64,000 bases of DNA from Thermocrispum municipale DSM 44069 (lineage in GTDB: Bacteria; Actinomycetota; Actinomycetes; Mycobacteriales; Pseudonocardiaceae): contig NZ_KE386593.1 in NCBI RefSeq assembly GCF_000427825.1, forward strand, positions 534,115 to 598,114, read 5' to 3'. The position numbers were made by a program, and so were the translations under genes. Shown in pieces: positions 1 to 8,494 of the stretch; positions within the stretch are counted from its first letter, which is position 1, and each line of letters starts with the position of its first letter. A model generated the notes under the pieces. The model did not search any database. It worked only from the letters and a program-made list of their open reading frames with translations, and was not told where the DNA came from.

Positions 1-1793
1 AGGAGTCGGGGCTCGGCGATCGGTGGCGCAGGCGTGCCCGCAACAGGGCGGCCGGGTTGCCGTCGGATCGCCCGCGTCAGGTGTCGCTGGAAGGCACTCA
101 GCGCGTCATCCCGACCTGGACCGATCCGCTGGCGGCCCGGGCGAGCAAGCCGATCGGCGGTCCGCTCGGCAGGCACGCCGCGGTCGGCACGCACTGGTTC
201 TTCAGCCCGCTGAGGGTCGCGCTGCTGCTGGCCGTCATCGCGTTGATGTTCGGCTGGTTCGGCAAGGCCGCGTGTATCCAGCAGTGGGAGAACGAGGACG
301 GCGCGCTGGGGCTGGACTGGCGGTCCGGCAGGCCGTACGTGGCCATGTGCTACTCGGACGTCGTGCCGCTGTACGGGGCGGAGCGGCTGGACCGGGACGA
401 CTTCTTCGTCTACCGCGACGGCTGGCTGGAGCTGACCACGCCGGGCGGCGGCGACACCAGCGTGACGCTGCTGGCCACCGGGGAGGATTTCCGTGTCGCG
501 GGCATCAGTGATCCGATCACCGCGGAAGCCGCCGACGGCGAGCAGTTCCAGCTCGCGCCCGGTGATCGCGTTCGCCCGCTGGACGGTGGTCAGCTGCGCT
601 TGCCGGACGGGCGGACGGTGAGCCTGGGCGCGAGCGACGAGCTGCGGTTCATGGAGTATCCGCCGCTGACCGGCCTGTTCCAGTGGGTCAACGCCAAGCT
701 CACCGACCTGTGGTTGACGGGAGTCGATGCCGGGCTGCTGCCCGGCGCCATCCCGGTCGCGGTGTATTTCAACATCACCGCGTTGTTCCTCGCCTTCGCC
801 TGGTTGACCACGGTGTGGGCGGTGGCGCAGACGGCCCGGCGCCGTCCGTGGGACGCCGTGCTGGTGGCGATCTCGCCGCTGGTGTTGGTGCACGCGTTCA
901 CCAACTTCGACACGTTGGCCACGGCTGCCTGCGCGGCGGCGATCCTGGCGTGGTCACGGCGCCGCCCGGTGCTCGCCGGGGTGCTGATCGGCGTCGGCGG
1001 GGCGCTCAAGCTGTACCCGCTGTTCCTGCTCGGTCCGTTGCTGGTGCTGTGCATCCGCGCGGGCAAGATGCGGTCGTGGCGGGCGACGGGGTTCGCGTCC
1101 CTGGTCACGCTGCTGGTGATCAACCTTCCGCTGGCCTTGCTGTTCCCGCACGGCTGGCGCGAGTTCCTGCGGCTGAACGCCGAGCGCGGCATGGATCCCG
1201 ACTCGATCTACAACGTGATCAGCACCTTCACCGGATGGAGCGGGTTCGACGGGCAGCTGGCACACAACGAGACGCCGGTCGGCCTCAACCTCTTCACCGG
1301 CGTCGTGTTCCTGCTGTGCTGTGCGGCGATCGCGTACGTGGCGTTGTCCGCGCCGCGGCGGCCGCGACTGGCCCAGCTCGCCTTCCTGGTGGTGGCGGCG
1401 TTCCTGCTCACCAACAAGGTGTGGAGCCCCCAGTTCTCGCTGTGGCTGGTGCCGCTCGCCGTGCTGGCGTTGCCGCACTGGCGGCTGTTGCTCGGGTGGA
1501 TGGCGATCGACGCGCTGGTCTGGGTGCCGCGCATGTTCTTCTATCTCGGCCCGGACCAGAAGGGCCTGCCCGAAGAATGGTTCCTCGGCACCGTGGTGGT
1601 CCGGGACCTGGCGGTGCTCGGGTTGTGTGCGTTGGTCATCCGGCAGATCTATCGCCCGAGCAAGGACCTCGTGCGCAGTACCGGCGAGGACGACCCGGCG
1701 GGCGGGGTGCTCGATCGCGCGCGGGACGCGCGGGTACTGCCCTCGCCGCGTCAGCGCAGGGATTCGCGCAAGAACGCGATGTCGTCGGCCTGA
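1..1793 (+). CDS. GT87-family polyprenyl-phosphate-dependent membrane glycosyltransferase (5' partial)
   Basis: Multi-pass membrane protein, probably a GT-C fold glycosyltransferase (GT87/DUF2029) that moves mannose or another sugar from a polyprenyl-phosphate donor outside the membrane. The frame is open to the window edge, so the true start may lie upstream; a TTG at 57 is the first in-window candidate. The first membrane segment (about residues 50-70 from position 57) is followed by a large polar loop of about 120 residues and a YPPL motif typical of GT87 proteins, then about nine hydrophobic helices. The basic C-terminal tail overlaps the convergent endonuclease IV gene by 43 bp. Family assignment comes from topology and the YPPL motif; substrate is unknown. 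Confidence 0.72.
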   Translation, partial: ESGLGDRWRRRARNRAAGLPSDRPRQVSLEGTQRVIPTWTDPLAARASKPIGGPLGRHAAVGTHWFFSPLRVALLLAVIALMFGWFGKAACIQQWENEDGALGLDWRSGRPYVAMCYSDVVPLYGAERLDRDDFFVYRDGWLELTTPGGGDTSVTLLATGEDFRVAGISDPITAEAADGEQFQLAPGDRVRPLDGGQLRLPDGRTVSLGASDELRFMEYPPLTGLFQWVNAKLTDLWLTGVDAGLLPGAIPVAVYFNITALFLAFAWLTTVWAVAQTARRRPWDAVLVAISPLVLVHAFTNFDTLATAACAAAILAWSRRRPVLAGVLIGVGGALKLYPLFLLGPLLVLCIRAGKMRSWRATGFASLVTLLVINLPLALLFPHGWREFLRLNAERGMDPDSIYNVISTFTGWSGFDGQLAHNETPVGLNLFTGVVFLLCCAAIAYVALSAPRRPRLAQLAFLVVAAFLLTNKVWSPQFSLWLVPLAVLALPHWRLLLGWMAIDALVWVPRMFFYLGPDQKGLPEEWFLGTVVVRDLAVLGLCALVIRQIYRPSKDLVRSTGEDDPAGGVLDRARDARVLPSPRQRRDSRKNAMSSA

Positions 1794-2521
1794 CCCTCGG
1801 ACGGGGTCTCGACCACGACCGGGGCGCCCGCCGCCTTGGCCACGCCCGCCAGCACCTCGGGGTCGATCGTGCCGTCGCCGCCGACCACATTGGCGTGCCG
1901 GTCGCGGCCGGAGCCGAACTCGTCGCGCGAGTTGTTCAAATGCACCAGGTCGATGCGCCCGGTGATGGACATGACCTTCTCCACCGCGGTGTCCAGGTCC
2001 CAGCCCGCGGCGTAGGCGTGGCAGGTGTCCAGGCAGAACCCGGCGCCGAACTCGCCGATGGCGTCCCACAGCCGGGCCAGCATGTCGAAGTCCTTGGCCA
2101 GTGCGCCGTCGCCACCCGCGGTGTTCTCCACCAGGATCGGCACCTCGAACGGGGAGTCGACCGCGCGCTCGAACAGCTTGCGCCAGTTGTCGATGCCGAC
2201 CTGCGGGTCCTCGCCCCTGCGGACGTGGCCGCCATGCACGACCAGGCCGAACGCGCCGAGTTCCGCGGCCATCTTGGCGTCCTGCGCGACGAGCTTGCGG
2301 GACGGGATGCGGATGCGGTTGTTGGTCGAGGCGACGTTGACCAGGTAGCGCGAGTGGATGACCACGTCGGCGTCGCTGGCGCGCAGCTCGTCCGCCTGCG
2401 GGTGCGGCTTCGGGGCCGCCCAGCCCTGCGGGTCGGCGAGGAAGAACTGCACCACTTCGGCCCCGCGGTCGCGGATCGCGTTCAGCGGGTTGTCGTCCTT
2501 GGCGTGAGCACCGATGCGCAT
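1751..2521 (-). CDS. nfo: Deoxyribonuclease IV (AP endonuclease, Nfo family)
   Basis: Base-excision-repair enzyme that cleaves 5' of abasic sites in damaged DNA. The 256-residue product is a TIM-barrel Nfo protein with metal-ligand motifs in order: H54/H96 (HGG in place of the usual HPG), E132 in VENTAG, D165 and H168 in LDTCHAY, H194 in VHLNNSRD, D207/H209 in GRDRH, and E238 near the end. It begins with ATG. Slightly shorter than E. coli Nfo (285 aa), as is common in actinobacteria. Its 3' end overlaps the convergent glycosyltransferase gene. All zinc ligands expected for the family appear present. Confidence 0.93.
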   Translation of the reverse strand: MRIGAHAKDDNPLNAIRDRGAEVVQFFLADPQGWAAPKPHPQADELRASDADVVIHSRYLVNVASTNNRIRIPSRKLVAQDAKMAAELGAFGLVVHGGHVRRGEDPQVGIDNWRKLFERAVDSPFEVPILVENTAGGDGALAKDFDMLARLWDAIGEFGAGFCLDTCHAYAAGWDLDTAVEKVMSITGRIDLVHLNNSRDEFGSGRDRHANVVGGDGTIDPEVLAGVAKAAGAPVVVETPSEGQADDIAFLRESLR

Positions 2522-2696
2522 GGGTGCAGGCTAGCCCGCGGCCACCACCGGTCGGGAGCTGCCCGCGGCGGTCCGCGACGAACACGCTCGGGTGAATCCC
2601 GCTGGGGTCTGCCTGCCTTGGCGCGGAGTGGTCGTCCGGTCACCGTAGGTTGTCCAGCGCAACGTAGGCGTGCGGAGACCCACAGCGAGGAAGGGT

Positions 2697-3089
2697 ATGC
2701 GGAGAAGGCTTCTCGGTCTGGTCGTCGTGCTGGTGGCCGCCGGTTTCGTGCTGAGCGGCACGGCGTCGGCGGATGCGCCGTGGCAGAACGTCGACGTGGT
2801 GCACGGCAGTTGTGCCGCCACGGTGCTCAACGGGCGCGGTGAGCCGCTGGTGGTCGATGCGGACGCGCTGCTGGTCGACGAGGGCCTGCCCGGTGTCCGC
2901 CTTGGGTCGTCCACGGACCGCAAGGCCGAGAAGGAGGCCGTGCATCTGCCGGTCGGGGACGCGGTCGAGCTGCTCCGCCTGAATGACGTTCCGGTCGTGG
3001 GTGACCTGGCGGGGAACGTGTGCGCGGTGGTCGACGACGCCGGTGGGGTGGTGAACGCGGTCGGCCGCGCCGTGCGGGTGAACCGCTGA
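2697..3089 (+). CDS. Small secreted protein, unknown function
   Basis: A 130-residue product with a clear Sec signal peptide: basic start, hydrophobic core of about 18 residues, and likely cleavage after TASA near residue 26. The mature part is about 100 residues with two cysteines, one near each end, that could form a disulfide. The ATG at 2697 is chosen because an AGGAAGG sequence sits just upstream; a GTG 27 bp earlier would spoil the signal peptide. I do not recognise a family. It is followed on the same strand by two larger secreted proteins that also carry a two-cysteine mature domain. Confidence 0.75.
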   Translation: MRRRLLGLVVVLVAAGFVLSGTASADAPWQNVDVVHGSCAATVLNGRGEPLVVDADALLVDEGLPGVRLGSSTDRKAEKEAVHLPVGDAVELLRLNDVPVVGDLAGNVCAVVDDAGGVVNAVGRAVRVNR

Positions 3090-3200
3090 GTCAGTGGTTG
3101 AGAACGTATTGCCGCAGAAACTGCCGGACCGTAGCGTCACATTCACCGAACTGGTTCGTTGTCACAGGTGAAGGCAGCACGGCGAGCAGGGGCGAGACGA

Positions 3201-4076
3201 ATGCGGGTCTGGCGGAGGACGGCGGCGCTCGGCGCGGCGACGGCCATAGCGACGGCTACGGCCGCGTTCGGGATACCGGGGGTCGCCGCGGCGGAGACGG
3301 TCAGCACCAAGTGCGGTGGTTCGGTGACCGCCCAGGTCGGCGACACGGTCAAGGCGAGCACGTCGATTCTCGGCCTCGACCTCGGCGCGGTCGACCTCGG
3401 CGTGGTCAAGGAAGGCACCACGGTGCTGAGCAAGACGGTCGGGGTGGTGCAGCGGCTGCTGTGCAAGGTGACCGTCACCGTGACCGGGACCGCCGACGAG
3501 GTCGTCAAGAACGTCGACAAGGCCGCACCGGAACCGCTCAAGCGGGTCACCAAGCCGGTGGCGGGCGCCGTGACCGGCACGACGGAGACGTTGCGGAAGG
3601 CATCCGGTGCGACGCCGGAGCCTGCGGAAGCGCCCACGGTGCCGCAGCGTCCGCCGCAGCAGAACATCTCCGGCGGTGAATCCAGCGGCACGAAGCACAC
3701 GCCGACCGTCACGGTGCAGACGGTGCGGCCGTCGGAGCACAGCAGCCCGGCGGTCGGGGGAAGCCTTCCGGGGGCTGCGCTTCCCTACACCAGCCCGATG
3801 GACTTCTTCGGCGGCGACTCGTCGTTGTTCGACGCCGCGCCAGGGCTGCGCTACGGCGATACGCCGGGCTACGCTCCGCAGTTCGGAGCCCTCGGTGAAG
3901 GCGGCATCGACGACGTGAGCGGTCAGGAGATCCGCAATGCCGGCAGCGCGCGGGCGCTGGAGCGGACGCAGAACGAGATCGGCGTGCCGACGCTGATCGC
4001 GGTGCTGGTCCTGGCCGGTGTGAGCGCGGGTCTGGTCCGGACCTGGGTCGTTCGGTCCGCGACCGCGGGAAACTGA
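3201..4076 (+). CDS. Secreted, C-terminally membrane-anchored protein, paralogue of the next gene
   Basis: About 291 residues: signal peptide ending near AAA-ET, a short domain starting with a CGGSV motif and containing a second cysteine (LLCKV), a long low-complexity Pro/Thr/Ser-rich linker, then one C-terminal membrane helix followed by RTWVVRS. The ATG at 3201 gives the most compact signal peptide; GTG 3168 and TTG 3159 in the same frame are alternatives. The downstream neighbour shares the post-signal Cys-Gly-Gly motif and the C-terminal helix ending in LVRTWV, so the two arose by tandem duplication. Topology implies a wall- or membrane-tethered exoprotein. Function is unknown. Confidence 0.75.
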   Translation: MRVWRRTAALGAATAIATATAAFGIPGVAAAETVSTKCGGSVTAQVGDTVKASTSILGLDLGAVDLGVVKEGTTVLSKTVGVVQRLLCKVTVTVTGTADEVVKNVDKAAPEPLKRVTKPVAGAVTGTTETLRKASGATPEPAEAPTVPQRPPQQNISGGESSGTKHTPTVTVQTVRPSEHSSPAVGGSLPGAALPYTSPMDFFGGDSSLFDAAPGLRYGDTPGYAPQFGALGEGGIDDVSGQEIRNAGSARALERTQNEIGVPTLIAVLVLAGVSAGLVRTWVVRSATAGN

Positions 4077-4154
4077 CGAACGATCGCGTACCCTTTCGGG
4101 TGGCGAGTCGTTACTACCGAGTAGCCTCGCTCTACTCAGGTGAAGGAGACGTTG

Positions 4155-5090
4155 GTGGGTAGGTGGACTGCGCGCAGGACGGTCGCGGTACTCGCGGTCG
4201 GCGGGGTGCTGGCCGCAGGCACGTTCCTGCTCGGTACGAGTGGCGCCACCGCGACCACAGCCGCCGACACGTGCGGCGGCACCGTGAGCGGCAAGATGGG
4301 CGAGACCATCACGTTGAAGTCCTCGGCGGTGCAGGACGCAGCGGTCAAGGCGGTTCGTGGTGGGTTCGACTTCCCGCTGCTGCCCATCACCAAGAGCAAC
4401 AAGACCAAACTGCGCGAGCTGTTCGAAGCGGGCAAGTTCGATCCGATCAAGCTGACCAAGGTGCCGCACGCCGCGGCGGGCGTGTTCAACGACGAGAAGA
4501 TCGCTCAGGCCGTGGTGCGCACGATCGAGGCGGACAAGTACGGCAAGCGCATCCTGGCCAAGCACGGCAACCGCGACGCGGTGCTGGAGGCGGTGGAGGG
4601 GCACTGCTCCGACTTGACCGTCAAGGCCTCGAACTACGTCGCGCCGAAACAGCAGACTCAACAGCAGTCCGAGGCCGCGGGTGGCTCGTCGGCGCGCGCG
4701 CCGCGCGATGCCTCGCGTACCCGCGGCACGGCGCCCGAGGTGGCCGGTGACGAGCGGGTCGACTCGGACGCCAAGCTGCCGGAGATGGGCACCGGGTCGG
4801 CGCGTGCTCCGCAGCGTGACTACGGCAGCGTTCCGTACCAGCTGCCCGGGATCGACGCCGATGACGTGCCTGACGCGACGCCGTACGGGTCCACACCGGG
4901 CGCTGAGGACATCGGCATTCTCGGTGCCGACGACGGGCAGCCACAGGTGAGCAACGCGGGCAACGCGGAGCAGATCCAGGCGGCCGAGGGGCACGACCGT
5001 GCGCTGCAGCTGCCGATGTTGCTGGCCGTGGTCTCGCTGGCGTGTGTGGCCGCGGCCCTGGTCCGCACCTGGGTGCTGCGTCGCGTGTGA
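4155..5090 (+). CDS. Secreted, C-terminally membrane-anchored protein (tandem paralogue)
   Basis: About 311 residues. GTG 4155 is preferred because AAGGAG lies six bases upstream; the in-frame GTG 4140 lacks a ribosome-binding site. The order is signal peptide, TCGGTVSG motif, a roughly 120-residue globular part rich in Lys/Asp with a second Cys near EGHCSD, a Gln/Ser/Pro-rich linker, and a C-terminal helix ending LVRTWVLRRV. Motif order and the closing RTWV element match the upstream gene, but the globular part is longer. The last codons and the stop form the edge of a tandem-repeat array that fills the following gap. Function is unknown. Confidence 0.78.
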   Translation: MGRWTARRTVAVLAVGGVLAAGTFLLGTSGATATTAADTCGGTVSGKMGETITLKSSAVQDAAVKAVRGGFDFPLLPITKSNKTKLRELFEAGKFDPIKLTKVPHAAAGVFNDEKIAQAVVRTIEADKYGKRILAKHGNRDAVLEAVEGHCSDLTVKASNYVAPKQQTQQQSEAAGGSSARAPRDASRTRGTAPEVAGDERVDSDAKLPEMGTGSARAPQRDYGSVPYQLPGIDADDVPDATPYGSTPGAEDIGILGADDGQPQVSNAGNAEQIQAAEGHDRALQLPMLLAVVSLACVAAALVRTWVLRRV

Positions 5091-5330
5091 CTGATCGGTG
5101 GCGTTCCGGCCGCGCCGCGTCTGGCTGATCGGTGGCGCAGCGGCCTGCGCCGCGTCTGATTGGTCTGTGGTGCAGCGGTCCGTCGCGTCTGATTGATGAT
5201 CCGTGGCGTACCGGGTTGCGCCGCGATCGACGGTCGGCGGCGCACCGGTCTGCACGGCGTCTGACTCATCGGCGGTGCAGTGGTCCACGCCGCGCTCGAG
5301 GGTCGGCGGACGCCGGGCCGGCGCCGCTCA
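5085..5330. repeat. Degenerate tandem repeat, about 33-36 bp period
   Basis: About six diverged copies of a unit resembling CTGATCGGTGGCGCAGCGG followed by a GCC-rich half ending CGCGT; clear unit starts are at 5091, 5125, 5156, 5189 and 5261. The first copy begins inside the last codons and stop of the upstream gene, so the array looks like an outgrowth of that 3' end. Copies differ by substitutions and small indels. The rest of the gap up to rpsF (5331-5531) should hold the ribosomal operon promoter; I see no gene in it. Confidence 0.75.
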
Positions 5331-5531
5331 CCGGCCTAAGCCCATGGTTCGACTGCGCGTCGGCCAGTGTCGCGATCGATCGGAGCGCCGCGTGCCCGTT
5401 GACTGCATTTGACGAGGTTGCCGAGGGGTGGGCCCGAGTTCGTCGGGGTCGCCAGGTAGCCTTGGGAAGCTGACAAACCCTCCTGCCACGGATGGTCCGT
5501 GGCCGTTCGAGCCCATAGGAGGTGAGTGGTT

Positions 5532-5852
5532 GTGTCACGCCATTACGAGGTAATGATCATCCTCGACCCCCGGCTGGACGAGCGCACCGTCGCCCCGACG
5601 CTGGAGAACTTCCTCAAGGTCATCCGCGATTCCGGTGGCACGGTGGAGAACGTCGACATCTGGGGTCGGCGTCGGCTGGCCTACGAGATCGCCAAGCACA
5701 GCGAGGGGATCTACGCGGTGCTGGAGCTCTTCGCCGAGCCGGAGGCCGTCAAGGAGCTGGACCGCCAGCTGTCCCTGCAGGAGAGCGTGCTGCGCACCAA
5801 GGTGCTGCGGCGCGACCCGAAGGCCGTCGCATCCGCATCGGCAAAGGCGTGA
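5532..5852 (+). CDS. rpsF: 30S ribosomal protein S6
   Basis: Small-subunit ribosomal protein that pairs with S18 on the platform of the 30S particle. 106 residues beginning [13 protein letters not shown], the standard S6 start, with the ferredoxin-like fold pattern and a short Ala/Lys tail. GTG 5532 is chosen because the strong AGGAGG at 5518-5523 is correctly spaced; GTG 5526 in frame is only two bases from it. First gene of rpsF-ssb-rpsR-rplI, six bases before ssb. Confidence 0.97.
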   Translation: MSRHYEVMIILDPRLDERTVAPTLENFLKVIRDSGGTVENVDIWGRRRLAYEIAKHSEGIYAVLELFAEPEAVKELDRQLSLQESVLRTKVLRRDPKAVASASAKA

Positions 5853-5858
5853 TGCCCG

Positions 5859-6338
5859 ATGGCCGGTGACACCATCATCACCGTGGTCGGCAACCTGACC
5901 GCCGACCCGGAGCTGCGATTCACCCCGTCCGGTGCCGCAGTAGCCAACTTCACCGTCGCGTCCACGCCGCGCGTGTTCGACCGGCAGACCGGCGAGTGGA
6001 AGGACGGCGAGGCGCTGTTCCTGCGCTGCAACATCTGGCGCCAGGCGGCGGAGAACGTCGCAGAGTCGCTGACCCGTGGCACCCGCGTGGTCGTGCAGGG
6101 GCGGCTGAAGCAGCGCTCCTTCGAGACCAAGGAAGGCGAGAAGCGCACGGTCTTCGAGCTCGAGGTCGACGAGATCGGGCCGTCGTTGCGGTACGCCACC
6201 GCGAAGGTGAACAAGGTCAGCCGCGGCTCTGGCGGCGGCGGCTTCGGCGGTGCACCGGCAGGGCCTCCTGCGGACGACCCGTGGGGTTCCGCGCCGCCGG
6301 CCGGCGGCGGTGGGTACTCCGACGAGCCCCCGTTCTAA
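5859..6338 (+). CDS. ssb: Single-stranded DNA-binding protein
   Basis: Essential SSB that coats single-stranded DNA in replication, recombination and repair. 159 residues: N-terminal OB-fold (about 1-115, with [15 protein letters not shown] and the [11 protein letters not shown] segment), then a Gly/Pro-rich flexible linker, and the acidic C-terminal tip DEPPF that recruits partner proteins. ATG start six bases after rpsF, translated as part of the ribosomal operon. Replicative helicase dnaB lies about 2.6 kb downstream on the same strand. Confidence 0.97.
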   Translation: MAGDTIITVVGNLTADPELRFTPSGAAVANFTVASTPRVFDRQTGEWKDGEALFLRCNIWRQAAENVAESLTRGTRVVVQGRLKQRSFETKEGEKRTVFELEVDEIGPSLRYATAKVNKVSRGSGGGGFGGAPAGPPADDPWGSAPPAGGGGYSDEPPF

Positions 6339-6392
6339 GACCCCATTCCCCTCGATACCGGTTGACTTTCTCGAGACACCAGGAGATTCATC

Positions 6393-6641
6393 GTGGCCAA
6401 GCCACCCGTTCGCAAACCGAAGAAGAAGGTCTGCGTGTTCTGCAAGGCGGAGAAGAAGGGCCGCCCGGAGCCGATCGACTACAAGGACACCGCCCTGCTG
6501 CGCAAGTTCATCTCCGACCGGGGCAAGATCCGCGCCCGCCGCGTCACCGGCAACTGCAGCCAGCACCAGCGTGACGTGGCCACCGCGGTGAAGAACTCCC
6601 GCGAGATGGCCCTGCTGCCCTACACCTCCACCGCCCGCTAA
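6393..6641 (+). CDS. rpsR: 30S ribosomal protein S18, zinc-ligand (C+) type
   Basis: 82-residue S18 that binds next to S6. It contains a CVFC pair near residues 14-17 and the NCSQHQ element near 54-59, the arrangement of C+ paralogues able to hold zinc; actinomycetes often keep a second, zinc-free copy elsewhere under Zur control. The start is GTG 6393 with AGGAGA-like sequence upstream. Third gene of the operon, twelve bases before rplI. Confidence 0.96.
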   Translation: MAKPPVRKPKKKVCVFCKAEKKGRPEPIDYKDTALLRKFISDRGKIRARRVTGNCSQHQRDVATAVKNSREMALLPYTSTAR

Positions 6642-6652
6642 GGAGAGACGTC

Positions 6653-7114
6653 ATGGCCAAGGTAATCCTGACCACCGACGTGGCGAACCTGGGCGGCCCC
6701 GGCGACATCGTCGAGGTCAAGGACGGCTACGCCCGCAACTACCTGCTGCCGCGCGGGTATGCCATCCGCTCCACCAAGGGCGCGGAGAAGAACATCGCCA
6801 CGATCCGCCGCTCGCAGGAGCAGCGCCGCATCCGCGACCTCGACCACGCCAAGGAGGTCAAGCAGACGCTGGAGAACATCGGCACCGTCACGCTGACCGC
6901 CAAGGCGGCCGAGGGCTCGAAGAAGCTGTTCGGCTCGGTCAAGGCGGCTGACGTGGCCACCGCGATCAAGTCGGCGGGCGGCCCGATGCTGGACAAGCGC
7001 ACCATCGACCTCGGCGGCCACATCAAGACGGTCGGCAAGCACCCGATCGCGATCCGGCTGCACCCCGAGGTCACCGCGAACATCAAGCTCGAGGTCACCG
7101 CGCAGCCGCAGTAA
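6653..7114 (+). CDS. rplI: 50S ribosomal protein L9
   Basis: 153-residue large-subunit protein at the base of the L1 stalk. It has the standard N-terminal domain (MAKVILTTDVANLGGPGDIVEVKDGYARNYLLPRG pattern, about 1-50), a long connecting helix, and the C-terminal domain ending VTAQPQ. Start ATG with a GGAGA ribosome site. Last gene of the rpsF operon; a Rho-independent terminator follows within about 20 bases. Confidence 0.97.
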   Translation: MAKVILTTDVANLGGPGDIVEVKDGYARNYLLPRGYAIRSTKGAEKNIATIRRSQEQRRIRDLDHAKEVKQTLENIGTVTLTAKAAEGSKKLFGSVKAADVATAIKSAGGPMLDKRTIDLGGHIKTVGKHPIAIRLHPEVTANIKLEVTAQPQ

Positions 7115-7130
7115 CCACGAGTTCGACGGC

Positions 7131-7160
7131 GAGGCCCTCTCCTTCGGGAGGGGGCCTTTG
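7131..7160 (+). terminator. Rho-independent terminator after rplI
   Basis: An 11-bp GC-rich stem (AGGCCCTCTCC paired with GGAGGGGGCCT, one G-U) closes over a TTCG tetraloop and is followed by a short T run (TTTG). It begins about 17 bases after the rplI stop, so it should end the rpsF operon. Confidence 0.88.
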
Positions 7161-7167
7161 TCGTTGG

Positions 7168-7385
7168 CCGCGCGGAAGGTGTCGTAGCGGGTATCGGCCA
7201 CCCCAGGTCTTCGGGCGTGGAAGCTGGCCGCGGATACCGGGCATCGCGATCCAGGGCGCAAGCGTGGAAGCTGGCCGCGGATACCGGGCATCGCGATCCA
7301 GGGCGCAAGCGTGAAGCTGGCCGCGGATACCGGGCATCGCCCCCCAGGGCCCCGGGCGTGGAGGTTGGCCGCGCGGACCCGGTCC
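7168..7385. repeat. Tandem repeat, 47 bp period, downstream of rplI
   Basis: Units start at 7215, 7262, 7309 and 7356. The first three are almost identical (shared core TGGCCGCGGATACCGGGCAT), the fourth is diverged, and a decayed copy seems present from about 7168. The period is exactly 47 bp; copy three has a lost G compensated by an added base. The array fills the gap between the rplI terminator and the epimerase gene. No reading frame continues across it convincingly. Confidence 0.9.
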
Positions 7386-7453
7386 ATGCCGCGGGCACGT
7401 GTCACCCAGGTCTGGGAGTATCGGAGCAGAGCGAAGAGGCGGGAGCCCGACGC

Positions 7454-8371
7454 GTGCGCGTGCTGGTCACGGGAGCGAGCGGTTTCGTAGGCCGGGCGGT
7501 CACGGCTGCCCTGTCCAGGGCGGGGCACGACGTCGTTCCGCTGTCACGGCGTCCGAAGCAAGCAGCAGGCCCGGTCGCCGACATCCGCGACCAGGCAGCG
7601 GTGCACACCGAGGTGGCGGATGTCGATGCCGTTTGCCATCTCGCTGCGGTGACCCGACCGCGCATGTCGGCGTCCAACCCGGCGGAATACTGGACGGTCA
7701 ACACGGGCGGAACCTTCAACGTCGTATCCGCCCTGCTCGCCACCGCGAAGCGCACCCGGCCCAAGCGGTTGGTGCTCGCGTCGACGGCTGCCATGTACGC
7801 AGCCGATGCGCCGCAACCCCTGACCGAGGAGTCGCCGATCGTTCCGGCGAATCCGTACGGCGCGAGCAAGGTGGCCGCGGACCACCTCGCCGCCGCGTGC
7901 ACCGCAGGCAGAACCATCGGCGCCATCTCGCTCCGGGCCTTCAACATCGCGGGTGCCGCGAACGGAACGCCCGACCTCGACACGACTCGCCTCGTGCCGA
8001 AGATCGCCGCGATGCAAGCGGGCAAGGAACCGCGGCTGACCATCAACGGCGACGGGTCCGTCGTCCGGGATTTCGTTCATGCCACGGACATGGCAGAAGC
8101 ATTCGTGCTGGCGCTGGAAGCATGCACACCCGGTGAGTGGCGGCCGTACAACGTCGGCAGCGGTTGCGGGACCTCGCTCAGCGAGATGGTGCACATCGCG
8201 GAGCGGGTCAACGGGCGCCCGGTCGCTGTGACGCACGGCCCCGCGGCCGACGAGCCACCGGTCCTTCTCGCCGACAGCTCACGCATCCAGCGCGAGCTGG
8301 GCTGGCGACCGCAGCATTCCGATCCGGCCACCATCGTTGCGGACGCTTGGCAAGCACTGACGGCGCAGTAG
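7454..8371 (+). CDS. NAD(P)-dependent epimerase/dehydratase (extended SDR)
   Basis: 305-residue Rossmann-fold enzyme of the UDP-glucose-4-epimerase type. The N-terminus holds the cofactor motif TGASGFVG; the catalytic residues are Ser/Thr in ASTAAMY (about 116-120) and the YGASK pair (Tyr about 136, Lys about 140). A C-terminal sugar-nucleotide-binding region ends in the LGWRP motif seen in GalE-like proteins. Start GTG 7454 gives MRVLVTGASG exactly at the fold; upstream in-frame sequence is the repeat array. Substrate is not predictable; it is a single gene between rplI and dnaB. Confidence 0.88.
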   Translation: MRVLVTGASGFVGRAVTAALSRAGHDVVPLSRRPKQAAGPVADIRDQAAVHTEVADVDAVCHLAAVTRPRMSASNPAEYWTVNTGGTFNVVSALLATAKRTRPKRLVLASTAAMYAADAPQPLTEESPIVPANPYGASKVAADHLAAACTAGRTIGAISLRAFNIAGAANGTPDLDTTRLVPKIAAMQAGKEPRLTINGDGSVVRDFVHATDMAEAFVLALEACTPGEWRPYNVGSGCGTSLSEMVHIAERVNGRPVAVTHGPAADEPPVLLADSSRIQRELGWRPQHSDPATIVADAWQALTAQ

Positions 8372-8494
8372 ATGTCGCGCAGCGGGCGAGGCCGGGCGCT
8401 CTGTCTGTGGGCCGCTGCACCGCGTCCCTACTGCACGAGCGCGACACGCCGAAGAAGCGATTTGCCGCGACACGCCGATCGGCTGATCACAATC

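Noticed and set aside
683-2842. A 719-codon open frame on the plus strand overlapping the GT87 and nfo genes
   Set aside because: High-GC shadow frame: Arg/Gly/Ala-rich translation, no domain, lies over two well-supported genes.
3162-5288. A 708-codon minus-strand frame antisense to the exoprotein pair
   Set aside because: Translation is low-complexity and follows the GC pattern of the real plus-strand genes; no start signal or family.
7168-7385. CRISPR array
   Set aside because: Units are directly joined with no unique spacers and no cas genes are present; the same holds for the other arrays.
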